In this document: piece by piece, positions 28,899 to 39,971 of the stretch
How the letters are laid out: the number at the start of each line of letters is the position of its first letter
Position numbering within the stretch: the first letter of the stretch is position 1
Assembly: GCA_020726185.1 (NCBI GenBank)
Contig: DYTB01000009.1
Span: forward strand, 1-46,866
Origin: Candidatus Odyssella sp.
Lineage (GTDB): Bacteria > Pseudomonadota > Alphaproteobacteria > Paracaedibacterales > CAITNM01
DNA: 46,866 bases
Direction: 5' to 3'
Position numbers and translations under genes: made by a program
Notes under the pieces: generated by a model
Told to the model about the DNA's origin: nothing
The model's database searches: none
The model's input: the letters and a program-made list of their open reading frames with translations, nothing else

Positions 28899-30791
28899 TT
28901 ATAAATTCCTACTGCTGATTTCCGTAAACTTACTCATCCATAGGCTCAGGCAGAATAAACCAAAAAGCTTATAACTACAATCTGCTCTTTGTTCATTGTG
29001 ATTTTTCCATAATTCTAATATTTGGTTCTTATCAAACCATTCTCTCATCATTGGGTTGGCAATAATTTGATCAATTACATCCTGGTTCATCCACTTCGAA
29101 ACAGGCGAACTGAACCCACCTTTTTTACCGTATATAATAGAATTAGGTAGAATTTTTTCTTGGCTCTTTTTAAAAAGATACTTTGTCCGCAGGCCATTTA
29201 TTTTGTATTTAGTTGGTAATCTAATAATCCATTCCGCAAGCTTATGATTCAAAAATGGAGATCTAACTTCTAAAGAATTCAGCATACTCATGCGATCAAC
29301 TTTCACTAAAATATCATCAACCATCCATGTTTTCATATCGACATAAAAATGTTGCTCCATTTTATCGCAGCCCTTCACTTCATCGTAAAATTTGCTGAAG
29401 CTATCAAAAGGATTAAGCTTTTGCACGTTGTTTTTATAGGCGTCATTAACAATACTATTTTTTTCTGCGTCAGAAAAAATTGTTCTCCAGCTGTAATGCG
29501 CTTGCTCGGCAGATAGACCTAGTCCTTTGGTGAATTGTTTTATTTTATAATCCAATGAAACTTTATTGAAACTGACGGGAAGCTGATTTGCAATATTAAC
29601 CAAAGTGTTTTTAAAAGGAAGGTGCTTAAAAACACTATGCAATCTATCCGCACGATAAGTTTCATAACCACCAAATAGTTCATCTCCTGCATCTCCTGAT
29701 AAGCATACTGTGGCATGCTTGCGCGCAAGTGAAGATAATGTATACATAGGAATCATTGATGTATCAGCAAATGGTTCATCAGAACATTCAACAATTTTTT
29801 TTACAAAGTCTGCATTCTCTGTGGGCATAATTTCCCAAAAATGCTCAATACCACTATGGTTAGCTACCATCTTAGCTTTATCAAGTTCGTCATATGACTT
29901 ATCTTTAAATCCGATTGTAAACGCCTGTATATGTCTGCTGCTTTGTGATCTTGCCATAGCAGCTGTCATTGCTGAAGAATCCATTCCTCCACTTAAAAAT
30001 ACACCCAATTGCACATCTGAAAGAGAGCAATCTTCTACAACATCAGCAAAAATCATATTAAATTGTTGAATTAAATTCGATTTGGAAAGACTCCATTTTG
30101 GTGCATAGAAGGATTCCGCTAATGACCAATAAGGTTTTGTTACAGGGGATTCATTTTTTTTGAAAACCATATAATTTGCAGGAGTTAGTTTGTGAATATT
30201 TTCTAAAATACATTGATCTGTCAGAATATAGTTTAACGATAAAAATTGCGAAATAGCACTAGGATTAATAGATTTCGGACACTGAGGGTGCTCAAGTAAT
30301 CCCTTAAGTTCCGACGCGAAAACAACTCCATTGTTTGGCAGTTTAAAATAATAAAGGGGTTTTTCCCCAAACCTGTCTCTAACTAAATAAAGCTCTTTTA
30401 ATTGGCTGTCCCACAAAGCAAAAGCAAACATGCCCTCAAAGTGTGATAATGCATCAACTCCCCAATGATTCCAGGCAGTTAAAATAACTTCGGTATCACT
30501 TTGAGTTTTGAACTGATAACCAATTTGAGTAAGAGTATCTCTTAATTTTTTAAAGTTATAAATTTCTCCGTTAAAGGAAATAGTGTATCTATTTGAAAAA
30601 TCATGCATGGGCTGGTTTGCCGCATTAGACGGATCTTGAACAGATAATCGACGATGCCCTAATGAAATATTTTCATTAACCCAAACTCCATAAGCATCAG
30701 GCCCTCTATGAGCTATAGCCTCTGTCATCTTTTTTAAAATATTTGGGTCTTCGTTATCGCCCCATGATAAAATGCCTGCTATTCCGCATAT
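28899..30791 (-). CDS. Asparagine synthase-like glutamine amidotransferase, ATA at expected start
   Basis: The family uses glutamine-derived ammonia to amidate an AMP-activated acid: aspartate, or a uronic acid in surface polysaccharide clusters. Class II glutaminase region: CGIAGILSW, then HRGPDAYG, GHRRLSV, FNGEIYN and FEGMFAFALWD. Synthetase region: LSGGMDSSAM (about 266-275) and LSGDAGDELFGGYETY. The expected start Met-Cys-Gly reads ATA-TGC-GGA at 30791-30783, so the ATG seems changed to ATA. The first in-frame ATG (30728) would drop the catalytic Cys2 and 21 residues. With ATA as start the enzyme has 630 residues. It overlaps the end of the upstream gene and sits among polysaccharide genes, so a polysaccharide role is as likely as asparagine synthesis. 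Confidence 0.85.
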   Translation of the reverse strand: MCGIAGILSWGDNEDPNILKKMTEAIAHRGPDAYGVWVNENISLGHRRLSVQDPSNAANQPMHDFSNRYTISFNGEIYNFKKLRDTLTQIGYQFKTQSDTEVILTAWNHWGVDALSHFEGMFAFALWDSQLKELYLVRDRFGEKPLYYFKLPNNGVVFASELKGLLEHPQCPKSINPSAISQFLSLNYILTDQCILENIHKLTPANYMVFKKNESPVTKPYWSLAESFYAPKWSLSKSNLIQQFNMIFADVVEDCSLSDVQLGVFLSGGMDSSAMTAAMARSQSSRHIQAFTIGFKDKSYDELDKAKMVANHSGIEHFWEIMPTENADFVKKIVECSDEPFADTSMIPMYTLSSLARKHATVCLSGDAGDELFGGYETYRADRLHSVFKHLPFKNTLVNIANQLPVSFNKVSLDYKIKQFTKGLGLSAEQAHYSWRTIFSDAEKNSIVNDAYKNNVQKLNPFDSFSKFYDEVKGCDKMEQHFYVDMKTWMVDDILVKVDRMSMLNSLEVRSPFLNHKLAEWIIRLPTKYKINGLRTKYLFKKSQEKILPNSIIYGKKGGFSSPVSKWMNQDVIDQIIANPMMREWFDKNQILELWKNHNEQRADCSYKLFGLFCLSLWMSKFTEISSRNL

Positions 30792-32172
30792 GACTTCTTA
30801 CTTTGTTGCAGCATGTAAGGAAAAAGCTTAGTCATTAAAATCACAACCACTGCAAAAAGAAGAGTGCTTGTATAGTACATATAGCGTGTTAAAGGTGGCT
30901 CAAAAAAGCAAACCAAAGCAGAATTCCCAAGGTGCATAAGAGCTGAGCTAGTTAATGCTAAATAAAGAAAATCCATTTTTTTGCGTTTATATGAAGCCAC
31001 TAAGCAGCAAAATAAAATAATGAAAAGGAAGAAACAGTAACTATATCCTCCCATTCCCCTCATTGTATCTTTTATATAATAAATAGCAGAAGCAACGAAG
31101 TTAGCTTGTGTAAGCTTAATCCCCATTATTAATGCATTATGATCAATAATTTGCATGACTTCAAAGCTAGTGTGGTCTTTATTGAATTTTTTATCTAAAA
31201 TATCTTTTGACCAAATTTCCCCCCAGATTTTTGAAGAAATTCTATGATACATAGTATTGTAAAAATATTCGTAAGCATATAGTTCTTTAGCTGGTTGATC
31301 TAAGCTGGTTGATCTAAGCTGGTTATATCATTTTTTTTGAATTCTTCTATTGCTTCAAGCAAGAATTGCTTTTGCTGAGGGTCCTCAATACTTTTTAATG
31401 CGCTACTGGATATAAGAAATAAAGGACGCATTAAAAATTGTGTTCCGGCAAACGGAGTTCCAGCAAAATGTCCATGATAAATTTTGTGATAACTTTTTTC
31501 AGCAATGAAAAAAGAACATAAAGATAATGCAGAGGCTAAAAATACTTTACTAGAAATTTTTACGTTCTTTTCGAAAATCATCATGTAGATTGCATAGATA
31601 AAAGCAACCACATAAAAAAAGACAAATTGTTGCCGTGTGAAGCATAATAAAAAAAGAAAAGTGACGAATAAGATAGTGTTTTTCGTATCCTTATAAGCTA
31701 GCACTTTAAAAAATGACAGTGATGCTAGTAGAAATAATGGGTAAGCAATGCTCTCACTAATTATGTTGAAAGCTGATACATGTGTGGCAAGTGGAAATAA
31801 GAAAATTCCTACAAGTGCTACATGCAAATAAAAATTCAAATTAAAAAAAGTTCGCAGGAAGTTTGTTAGGAAATATATGGCTCCTAACGAAAATAAAGTC
31901 TGAAAAATAGCCAGATATTTAAACACATTTTCCTTAAAAAGAAATTTGAAAAAAGTAATAATTAACGGGTACATACCTATTCTTAATATGCTGTTGTTTT
32001 CATAAGAACCAGTATCAGGAGAAAAAATTGGATCATTATTCAAAAGAAAAACAATAGCCAGAAGAAAAACAAAGAAAATACCTTTATCTTTTGTGATTTT
32101 AGAAAACATGTCTATCATTAGCGCTCGTGTAACTATTTCTGGGATTATCAACTTATTTAGACAAAACATCAA
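30779..32172 (-). pseudogene. Polytopic membrane protein, possible GT-C-type transferase, split by duplication
   Basis: Two frames (32172-31300 and 31252-30779) belong to one gene. Removing one 14-base copy of a tandem repeat at 31289-31324 joins them as SLDQPAKELYAYEYFYNT and gives about 459 residues with roughly ten membrane segments. An acidic motif in the first loop (SPDTGSYENN before RIGMYPLI), an NIISESIAYPLFL helix and RQQF after helix 6 recall membrane sugar transferases of the GT-C/PMT kind, but the match is weak. The gene lies between gdh and the asnB-like amidotransferase and overlaps the latter. The 14-base duplication shifts the frame and ends the first half at DQPA-stop. Function not assigned. 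Confidence 0.7.
31289..31324. repeat. 14-bp tandem duplication, about 2.6 copies
   Basis: AGCTGGTTGATCTA occurs at 31289-31302 and again at 31303-31316, followed by a partial third copy AGCTGGTT to 31324. Because 14 is not a multiple of three it shifts the frame of the membrane-protein gene; deleting one copy restores it. Both ends share AGCTGGTT, so it can expand or contract by slippage. Confidence 0.95.
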
Positions 32173-32180
32173 ATACTTAT

Positions 32181-35100
32181 TTACATGCTTCGTAATTGCC
32201 TAATTACGTAATCTAGCAGCAACAAATACTGGCTAGAATCTGCAGTACTTGCTATATGCTTTTTAAGCTGATCATAAAGTTCATTATATATTGCAAGCTT
32301 TTCGTCATTCCAAGTTTGTTGGCATAAATTTGCAATCACTTGAATTAAATCGTGTTGTAGCAATAGCCATGAGGCAGTTTGCCAAGAAGTAGTGGGGCTG
32401 ATTGTTTCAGCCCAGTCCCATAAATATGACAAATTTAATTTTTGATAAATACTGTCTATATTTTGAATATCAATTTCCCCACGATGACTAACCTGATATG
32501 TAAACAATACAGAAAAGGGTATTTTTGTTGGATGTGAAGATTTTATCTGTGCAGCAAAAATATGTTGGGGTGATGACAGGCGAACCATTACACATTGAGC
32601 AAGATTTTGTGTTAACCGGCGCAACGCATCAAGAGTTTCTTCTTTAGCATGATTGAAAGTTTTGTAACTGTTCATGAAAACTGGTTTGTTCCAACACTTC
32701 TACAAATGCTCTTACCACTTCTAAAGAATCAACTCGGAATGCTTCTGACATTTGCCCAACAAAACAGGGGCCCATTGTGTTGATGACCAAGTTTGCAAGA
32801 ACAGTCGCTGTAATTTCTACTTTTAATGGGTGGTGCTTTAAATAGTCTTTATATTCTGTTTGAAAGCGCTTTGGAAAATATTCTATGTAATATTTTTCAC
32901 CAAAGCACGCTGTATATTGTAAGGCGTGCAGCATGTCTTGATACAAATGAATTTTTGAGTAAGCAAGTAAAACAGCAAGCTCTGGTCGTGTTATTCCAAG
33001 GTGCTGATTTTTACGTTGTTGTAGTTCTTCATCTGATGGAATATTTTCAACTTCTCTTCGAAGTGGCAAATTAGTGCTTGTTTCAAGTTTCTTAATAAGA
33101 ATGGAATAGGCATTAATATCAGTCATTGACTCTTGCTGCATGCGCGTTAACGCTAAGGTTTGCATCCAGTTATCATACAAAACTAATTCACTTACATCAT
33201 CGGCCAAGCTGGCTAGCAATTCATCACGTTGGTTATTGTGAATAACTTTTTTTTGTAACAAAACTTGGCACATGATTTTTAAGTTTACTTCATGGTCAGA
33301 GCAATCAACGCCTGCTGAATTGTCAATCGCGTCTGTGTTAATACGTCCACCATTGAGGGCATACTCTATGCGACCTAATTGCGTTAATCCAAGGTTGGCT
33401 CCTTCACCAATGATCTGTGCTTTAATCATACGTGCATCGACGCGTACAGAATCATTCGCTCTATCTGCAACTGCTGTATGACTTTCAATTTGTGATTTTA
33501 TAAATGTTCCAATTCCTCCAAAAAATAGTAAATCAACTTGTGTTTGCAAAATCTTGCTTACTAATTCATCAGGAGAAAGTTCAGGCACTTCTATATTGAA
33601 AGCATTAGCTACTTCTGGAGTGATTTCTATAATTTTGGCTGATCTATCATATACGCCACCACCTTTGGAAATTTTTGATAAATCATAATCTCCCCAAGCG
33701 CCAAGCGAACCAAATAATCTTTGTCTTTCGCCATAGCTTATTTCAGGATTCGGGGTCGGATCTAGAAAAATATGTTTATGGTTAAATGCTGCCATCAAAC
33801 AAATTTTCTGTGATTGCAGCATGCCATTTCCAAACACGTCACCCGCCATGTCACCTACGCCTACCACAGATATAGGGGTGTTTTGGCAATCAATATCCAG
33901 CTCCCAAAAATGTCTACGTACAGCAATCCAAGCACCACGGGCAGTTATGCCTAACTTTTTATGGTCATACCCATTAGAGCCGCCTGATGCAAAAGCATCT
34001 CCCAACCAAAAATCTACTTTATTTGAAATTTCATTGGCTATATCTGAAAAAGTTGCTGTTCCTTTATCTGCAGCGACTACTAAATATTGATCGTCATCAT
34101 CATATCGTACAACTTGCTGGGGAGGCTTGATCTTATTTTCCACCAAGTTATCAGTAAGTGCTAATAACTGCTCAATAAACAGCTTATATGAGCCTACAAC
34201 AATGGCCTTCAGGGTTTGATCAGAGTATCCTGATTCTCGTAAAGCGTTGTAGTTTTTAACAACAAATCCACCTTTTGAACCAACTGGCACAATCACTGAA
34301 TTTTTCACCATTTGAGCTTTCATTAATCCTAGAACTTCTGATCTAAAATCTTCAGGGCGATCTGACCAACGAATTCCTCCCCGGGCAATTTTTCCGCCAC
34401 GCAAATGACAACCTTCTACCGTTGGAGAATAAACAAAAATTTCAACGAGTGGTGATGGCTTTGGAATTTCAATAATCATGGTTGAATCAGCTTTGAAACT
34501 TACGCAATAAGGTGCATATCCAGTTTGAAATGCAGTCGTGCGCAACGTTGCCTGAATAACATTCTGAAACCTGCGCATAATGCGATCATGATCAAGACGC
34601 TTAATAACCGAAAATGACTGAAAAATTTTGACCTTTAAATTCTCAAGTTCTAATAGTCTTTCTTCATTAGAAATGTCCAGAGAAAACATTTGATAAAAAT
34701 ATTCAATCAATAATTGTGTTATAGATGGATACGCAACCAAACAATCAGCTAAAGCTTTCTGTGAATAATTAAGACCTAGCTGTTTTAAAAAGCGTCCATA
34801 GGCTCTTAATATAATAATTTCTTTAAAATCAAGGTCACAAGAAACAGTTAGCGCATTAAAAGGGTCAACTTCTATTAGTTCTTCCCATGCTTGCTTTAAA
34901 CCTTCAACCAATTTCTGAAGAGTAGGAACAGATAATTCCAAATCATTTAAATTAGAAATTTCGTAGTAATGCATCCATATTTTTTGACTATTTATTTCAG
35001 CAAAAAGTGTGCGCTCCGCTTGTATATTTAATTGAAAATTTGTGAATATTGGGATTATTTGTCCCAAAGTCAACGGAGTATCTTTCTGGAACACTCGAAT

Positions 35101-36714
35101 AGTTCCAGAGCCATTGTTTGTTATGGTTTCAAAGTAGATAGCTTCATTGGTGTCAAGCCAATCCATTAAAATTTGCGCATCATGAGCGGCAACTTCAGGA
35201 CTGTTAAGTTTAAGGTAAAGATCAGAAAAAGTAATAGGCGCTGTGATAGCTTTCTTTTTACAAAAATAAGAAAAGCGTTCTTGCCACGTTTGTGAAGCTA
35301 TCCATAATTTTTCTTCAAGGTCTTCAATATTAACGACAATTTTTTCAGAAGAATTAAAACCAAGAATATAGGTCAAGCGAGCAAATGATGTGTCACCCAC
35401 ATACCCGTGAGTAGAAGCTAAAATTCCCCCATATTCCTTTGAAACTAATTTTCCAAGTTCTACTCGCAGACTTTCGCTGTACTTATGTTTGGGTAAATAT
35501 ACTAATACCGATAGAGAACGACCAACTTCATCGGTACCTGCAAAAACAGCGTTACGATCATACATATTAAGAATGCGTTCAATTAATTCAACTAGCTGTT
35601 TTTCTGATAGATAGTAAAATTCATCTAACAGAATGCTATCTATGATATTGCTCAATAATCTTTCATCATGAGATTTAAGCGAAAACCCAAAGGTTTGATA
35701 AACTTTTAGGGCTTTATTTTTTAACCACGGAACATCAACAGGAGAAGTTTTATAAAAATCAGAAGTGAATAGCCCAATAATTTGAACAACGCTTTCAATG
35801 TTTCCATTTTGATTAATATCCAGAACTTTAATGGAATCTATTCTAGATCCACGGTATATAACAGAACGCGCGTGTTCTTTTTTTATGTGCATTAAGTGAT
35901 GTTGAAGAAGCTGACAAGCTGGTTCTTGAAGTTCTATTGTGGGCAAGAAAAAATCTTCTGATTCATGAATTTCGTCTACTTTAAATAACCCAAAACGATG
36001 AGTGGCTTGGTGCCCAAACCTAATATTTTCATCTGAAGAATTTAGGATTTTATAACGTCGCAATCCAAGAAATACAAAGTGCTCATTGTTTAGCCAGTTT
36101 AAAAAGGCCCCAGCTTGTTCGATATACTCTTCTTTTTGTGTAAGCATTGCGCTTGATATATTTTGAGTCCACTCTTGCATGGCAGAAAAATCATCAACTA
36201 TAAGCGTTAGCTTTGTATAAAGCTCGCTTAATGATTCTCTATAAGCAGTAGGAATTTCTATCTCCATAGGAAGTATAACAGCAATTAAGGATTCTGCTGT
36301 TGATCCTCCATGACAGCAAGTTAATCCAGAATCAGATCTCTGCGGAGAAAATGTGGGGTGAACAAGCTCGTCAACAGCTAATTTATTCGTTGATAGCCAC
36401 ACTTTTGTGCTGCGTACTACGAAAGGCTTGTCAAAACTATGTAAAAATAATACTTGAAGTTTGTGTTTTTCAAGCAGGATATGCTCTATATGAAATTCAT
36501 TTTTAGGTGGAGATTTTTTTAAAATATCAAAAGCTTTTTTAGCAATATCAGCCAATATATTTTGTGAAGCCTGTTCACAAAGATTTTCTAAATACCCAAA
36601 ACTAACATGCTGAAAAAAACTACTTACAAATTCTTTAAGTACAAGATTTTTTTTATCATCTTCTGATAGAATATTGCTGATAAATTCTAATTTTTGAATT
36701 TCTTTAGAAGACAT
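32181..36714 (-). pseudogene. gdhB: NAD-specific glutamate dehydrogenase, large form, frameshift near the C-terminus
   Basis: The large (about 1,500-1,600 residue) enzyme deaminates glutamate to 2-oxoglutarate, feeding the TCA cycle. The frame from 36714 gives 1,356 residues with ACT-like regions first, then the catalytic region GGIRWSDRPEDFRSEVLGLM, VPVGSKGGFVVKN and GVGDMAGDVFGNG. It ends early at NFQSC-stop (32644). The C-terminal part continues in another frame (HAKEETLDALRRLTQNL onward) to 32181. One extra base near 32645-32675 accounts for the shift; the repaired protein has about 1,510 residues. The lost tail is about a tenth of the protein and the catalytic part is intact, so some activity is possible. 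The indel may be a sequencing error. Confidence 0.88.
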
Positions 36715-36747
36715 AAAAAATTTCTAGTTATTTCTCCTTGATTATAC

Positions 36748-37317
36748 CTAGGATTTGCAAATAAACCTACGGGTATATATGGGCTGATCACTTAGCCATG
36801 CTGAAGTTTTTTTATCAACATTCACAGCACCTGCAGCAATGCTGTATTGCCAAACTAAGCGGTCTTTCCACTCATTGCCAAAATAAACATATTTTTTTTC
36901 TCCAAACATCTTATTCAGCAACGCTGCTTTTTTTTCGCCAACTAAATTGTTATCTAGTGTGCTGCCAAAAGCACCGTCAAAAATATTTAGGAATGCAGAA
37001 ACTTTATCAGCAATTTCTTGGTCTGACCCTGTCACCAAATAAAGCTTAGCTCCTTGCTCCTTGAGCTGCTGAATATATTGAAAAATTTCAGGAAAAAATA
37101 CTAGTTTTTTTGGGTCAAAAATAATGTTTTTAAAAAGGTTATGTTTTAGGTGTGTTCTGCCTTTTTTCCACCAAATAAAAAGCTGAAAAAATCTAAATGG
37201 ATGGCGCTTTAAAAAGTCCCTCGCACATAACCATAAGCAATCTCCAGACCATAAAGTGCCATCTAGGTCAACACAAATAGGAAATTTTGCAAAATCTTGT
37301 TCAGAAAAACTATTCAT
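36748..37317 (-). CDS. HAD-superfamily phosphatase
   Basis: The protein has 189 residues. Motif I is CVDLDGTLWSGD (nucleophile Asp17, acid Asp19), motif II YLVTGSDQE, motif III Lys in GEKKAALL and motif IV FGNEWKDRLV. It resembles the HAD half that many bacteria fuse to a UbiA prenyltransferase, but here it stands alone and no UbiA part follows. The substrate is unknown. It lies two bases after der and 33 before gdh, inside the long leftward run. Confidence 0.78.
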   Translation of the reverse strand: MNSFSEQDFAKFPICVDLDGTLWSGDCLWLCARDFLKRHPFRFFQLFIWWKKGRTHLKHNLFKNIIFDPKKLVFFPEIFQYIQQLKEQGAKLYLVTGSDQEIADKVSAFLNIFDGAFGSTLDNNLVGEKKAALLNKMFGEKKYVYFGNEWKDRLVWQYSIAAGAVNVDKKTSAWLSDQPIYTRRFICKS

Positions 37318-37319
37318 AA

Positions 37320-38666
37320 CTAAGATGTATAAGGATTCTTAATGTTCTTCACAATAAATCTTATTGGCACACCAGGTAAGTTAAAGTCATCTCTTAGCCC
37401 ATTACTAAGATACCTAATGTAAGAAGCAGGCAGGTCATCAGCCTTAGTGCAAAATAACGCAAATGTTGGAGGACGTGATTTTACTTGTGTCATGTACTTA
37501 ATGCGAATACGACGACCTGCAACTGCAGGGGTAGGGTGCCTGTCCAACATAAATGGCAGCCACTCATTAAGCTTTGCAGTTGGAATACGCATATTCCACA
37601 ATTTATTAAGCTCTAAAACCATATCAAGCATTTGATCAAGATTTTTATGATTCAAAGCAGAAATGGCAACCATTGGAACATCACGCACCTGGGCAAGTTG
37701 ATAATTTAATTGATTACGAATATGCTCCATAAGCTCTGGAAGATGATTTATTTTATCAACTTTATTCAGCGCTAAAATTAGTCCGCGACCTTCTTCAACT
37801 ATCTGTTGTGCAAGCCCAAGATCTTGTTTTTCTAATTGTTCTTCAATAGGAATGGTCGCATCAATTACTAGCACAACTATTTCAGCAAATTGCAATGTTC
37901 TTGTAGCACTTTGAACTGCTAGCTGTTCAACAGCATCCTGTACTTTTGCTTTTCTTCGAATACCAGCTGTGTCAATTAATTCAAATTTCTGACCATTATG
38001 TTCCCATAATAAACTAACAGAATCTCTGGTCACGCCAGGCATATCAGCAGTAAGCAATCGTTCTTCACCAAAAAGTGCATTAACTAAAGTGGATTTACCA
38101 ACATTAGGACGCCCCATAATTGCTAACTTTAACGGCCTATCTTTTTCAACGACTTCTTCTTCAAAAGTTAAGTGTGGATGAACAGCTTCGTATAACGCAT
38201 CAATGCCTAAATTGTGCTCAGCAGAAACGCTAATAACTGTTTCAAAACCAAGTGCAAACACATCATATTCTGTTATTAGTGCTTTTTTGCTATCGCTTTT
38301 ATTGATAAGAACAATAATAGGTTTATTTTTTTTGTGTAAAAATTTTGCAATTTCCGCATCAAATGCTGTTATTCCTGCTATTCCATCAACGACAAAAGCA
38401 ACCATTTGTGCTTCTTCTATCGCAGCTTCACTTTGTAGCTGCATATTTTTTGATAATTCAGGGTGTGCAGCAGATGTTTCAGGATCAGCAAGTCCAGGCG
38501 TGTCTAGTATGCGAAAGGGCATGTCGCCATAGTAGGCTTGTCCTTCTTGGAAGTCCCTGGTAACTCCAGGACGCTCATGTACAATCGCCACTTTTCTCCC
38601 TAGTAGACGATTGAAAAGGCTAGACTTACCTACATTAGGACGGCCTATTAGAGCAAGGGTAAACAT
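37320..38666 (-). CDS. der: Ribosome biogenesis GTPase Der (EngA)
   Basis: The protein has 448 residues. It has two GTPase domains in tandem, essential for large-subunit maturation. Domain 1: [15 protein letters not shown] (about 7-21), DTPGLAD, INKSD. Domain 2: [32 protein letters not shown]. The C-terminal KH-like domain ends with [16 protein letters not shown] and [11 protein letters not shown]. Gene order yfgM-bamB-der is conserved in many proteobacteria. Confidence 0.97.
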   Translation of the reverse strand: MFTLALIGRPNVGKSSLFNRLLGRKVAIVHERPGVTRDFQEGQAYYGDMPFRILDTPGLADPETSAAHPELSKNMQLQSEAAIEEAQMVAFVVDGIAGITAFDAEIAKFLHKKNKPIIVLINKSDSKKALITEYDVFALGFETVISVSAEHNLGIDALYEAVHPHLTFEEEVVEKDRPLKLAIMGRPNVGKSTLVNALFGEERLLTADMPGVTRDSVSLLWEHNGQKFELIDTAGIRRKAKVQDAVEQLAVQSATRTLQFAEIVVLVIDATIPIEEQLEKQDLGLAQQIVEEGRGLILALNKVDKINHLPELMEHIRNQLNYQLAQVRDVPMVAISALNHKNLDQMLDMVLELNKLWNMRIPTAKLNEWLPFMLDRHPTPAVAGRRIRIKYMTQVKSRPPTFALFCTKADDLPASYIRYLSNGLRDDFNLPGVPIRFIVKNIKNPYTS

Positions 38667-38675
38667 AATTTATTT

Positions 38676-39971
38676 CTATCTCCAGGCTTGTAATATGCCT
38701 GAATCAGTTAAGGTGAATATTGTTTTATCTGCTGCAATTGGAGAAAGTTGACATGCTGATTCCAAGCTATATGTCGTATCAATTTTTCCATCTGTAACAT
38801 TTACAAGCGCCATTTGTTCGCTTGTACTAACAATAGCTAATTGATTGTTTACAGCAATTGGTCCTGCCCAGGTGATCACTTCTTCACTTTCACGTTTACG
38901 TGGTAAAGATGCTGCCCAACGAACCTGTCCTGTTGATTTTAGTAAGCACACCAAGTCATCATTCGTGGTAATTAAGAAAAGAAAATTACTACTTAGTACC
39001 GGGGTGCGTAATGCACCAATGTCTTTGGTCCATATCTTTTTACCAGTTAACAGTTCATAAGCAGCAATGCGCCCACCATGACTTGCAATATAGACGATAT
39101 TATCTTCAATAATTGGTCGTGCACGAATATGTGCAATGCTTGATACTGTATCAATTCTTAAAGCAGGAGTCATGGTGTCTGACCAAAGCATGCGACCACT
39201 TTCAGGGCTTAAACAATAAATTTCTCCTGAAGTCAAAGTAACAACAACTGCTTGTGAGCAAGCAGCAGGGGCGCTTCCACCAAGAAGAGAACTTGGTTCA
39301 ATAATTCCTGCATAATCCCACAATTCATCGCCTGTTTTTGCTTCAAGTGCAAAAATTTCGTTATTCACAGTCACAACAAAAATACGTCCAGCAAAAATAG
39401 TTGGCGCAGCACGAATAGGAGTTTCTAGCTGCTTCGTCCAAATACTTTTTCCGGTTTGTGCTTCGACACACCAAACTTCACCGAAAGATGTTGTGATATA
39501 TAAAATATCGCCATCAACGGCAAACCCGCCGCCCATAGTATTACTATGTCCTTCTTCAGGCGATGTTGTTAGTTCCCAAACGAGTGAACCATCCGCAACT
39601 TTCCTAGCTTGCACGTAACCATGTATATCCATCGAGTATACTAAGCCATTGTTAACAACTGGGTGTGTAATCAACCTATGGTAGGTGTCAGATCCGTCAC
39701 CAATAGTTTCGGCCCATACTTTTTTTAAGTCATTGCCTACTTGAACAGGTTGCACAAGATGTGCAGGATTTCCGCCAACATGGTTCCAATTTTTTAAATC
39801 AGCAGCTGCAGGCAGTTGAACTGTCATGTTTTCCAAAGCTGGATCTGGCCTTAAAGAATTCCCCACTATAATAAAAGGCTCGCGTTTCCCCTTTAATTTT
39901 TCTTTTGTTTCACTGCAACCAACTAGAACTAGTAGAGCAATCAAACAGCCTGTTATAGATACGTTTTTCAT
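38676..39971 (-). CDS. bamB: Outer membrane assembly lipoprotein BamB
   Basis: The protein has 431 residues. A lipoprotein signal ends at Cys19 (LLVLVGCSE), followed by a PQQ-type beta-propeller with repeats such as [49 protein letters not shown] and [16 protein letters not shown]. BamB is the accessory scaffold of the BAM complex that folds outer-membrane proteins. The gene lies between der and the yfgM-like gene, the usual neighbourhood, which raises confidence. The start overlaps the yfgM-like stop. Confidence 0.92.
   Translation of the reverse strand: MKNVSITGCLIALLVLVGCSETKEKLKGKREPFIIVGNSLRPDPALENMTVQLPAAADLKNWNHVGGNPAHLVQPVQVGNDLKKVWAETIGDGSDTYHRLITHPVVNNGLVYSMDIHGYVQARKVADGSLVWELTTSPEEGHSNTMGGGFAVDGDILYITTSFGEVWCVEAQTGKSIWTKQLETPIRAAPTIFAGRIFVVTVNNEIFALEAKTGDELWDYAGIIEPSSLLGGSAPAACSQAVVVTLTSGEIYCLSPESGRMLWSDTMTPALRIDTVSSIAHIRARPIIEDNIVYIASHGGRIAAYELLTGKKIWTKDIGALRTPVLSSNFLFLITTNDDLVCLLKSTGQVRWAASLPRKRESEEVITWAGPIAVNNQLAIVSTSEQMALVNVTDGKIDTTYSLESACQLSPIAADKTIFTLTDSGILQAWR

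Noticed and set aside
31289-31324. Short direct repeats as a possible CRISPR fragment
   Set aside because: The copies are directly adjacent with no spacers and lie in a coding frame; they are a tandem duplication.
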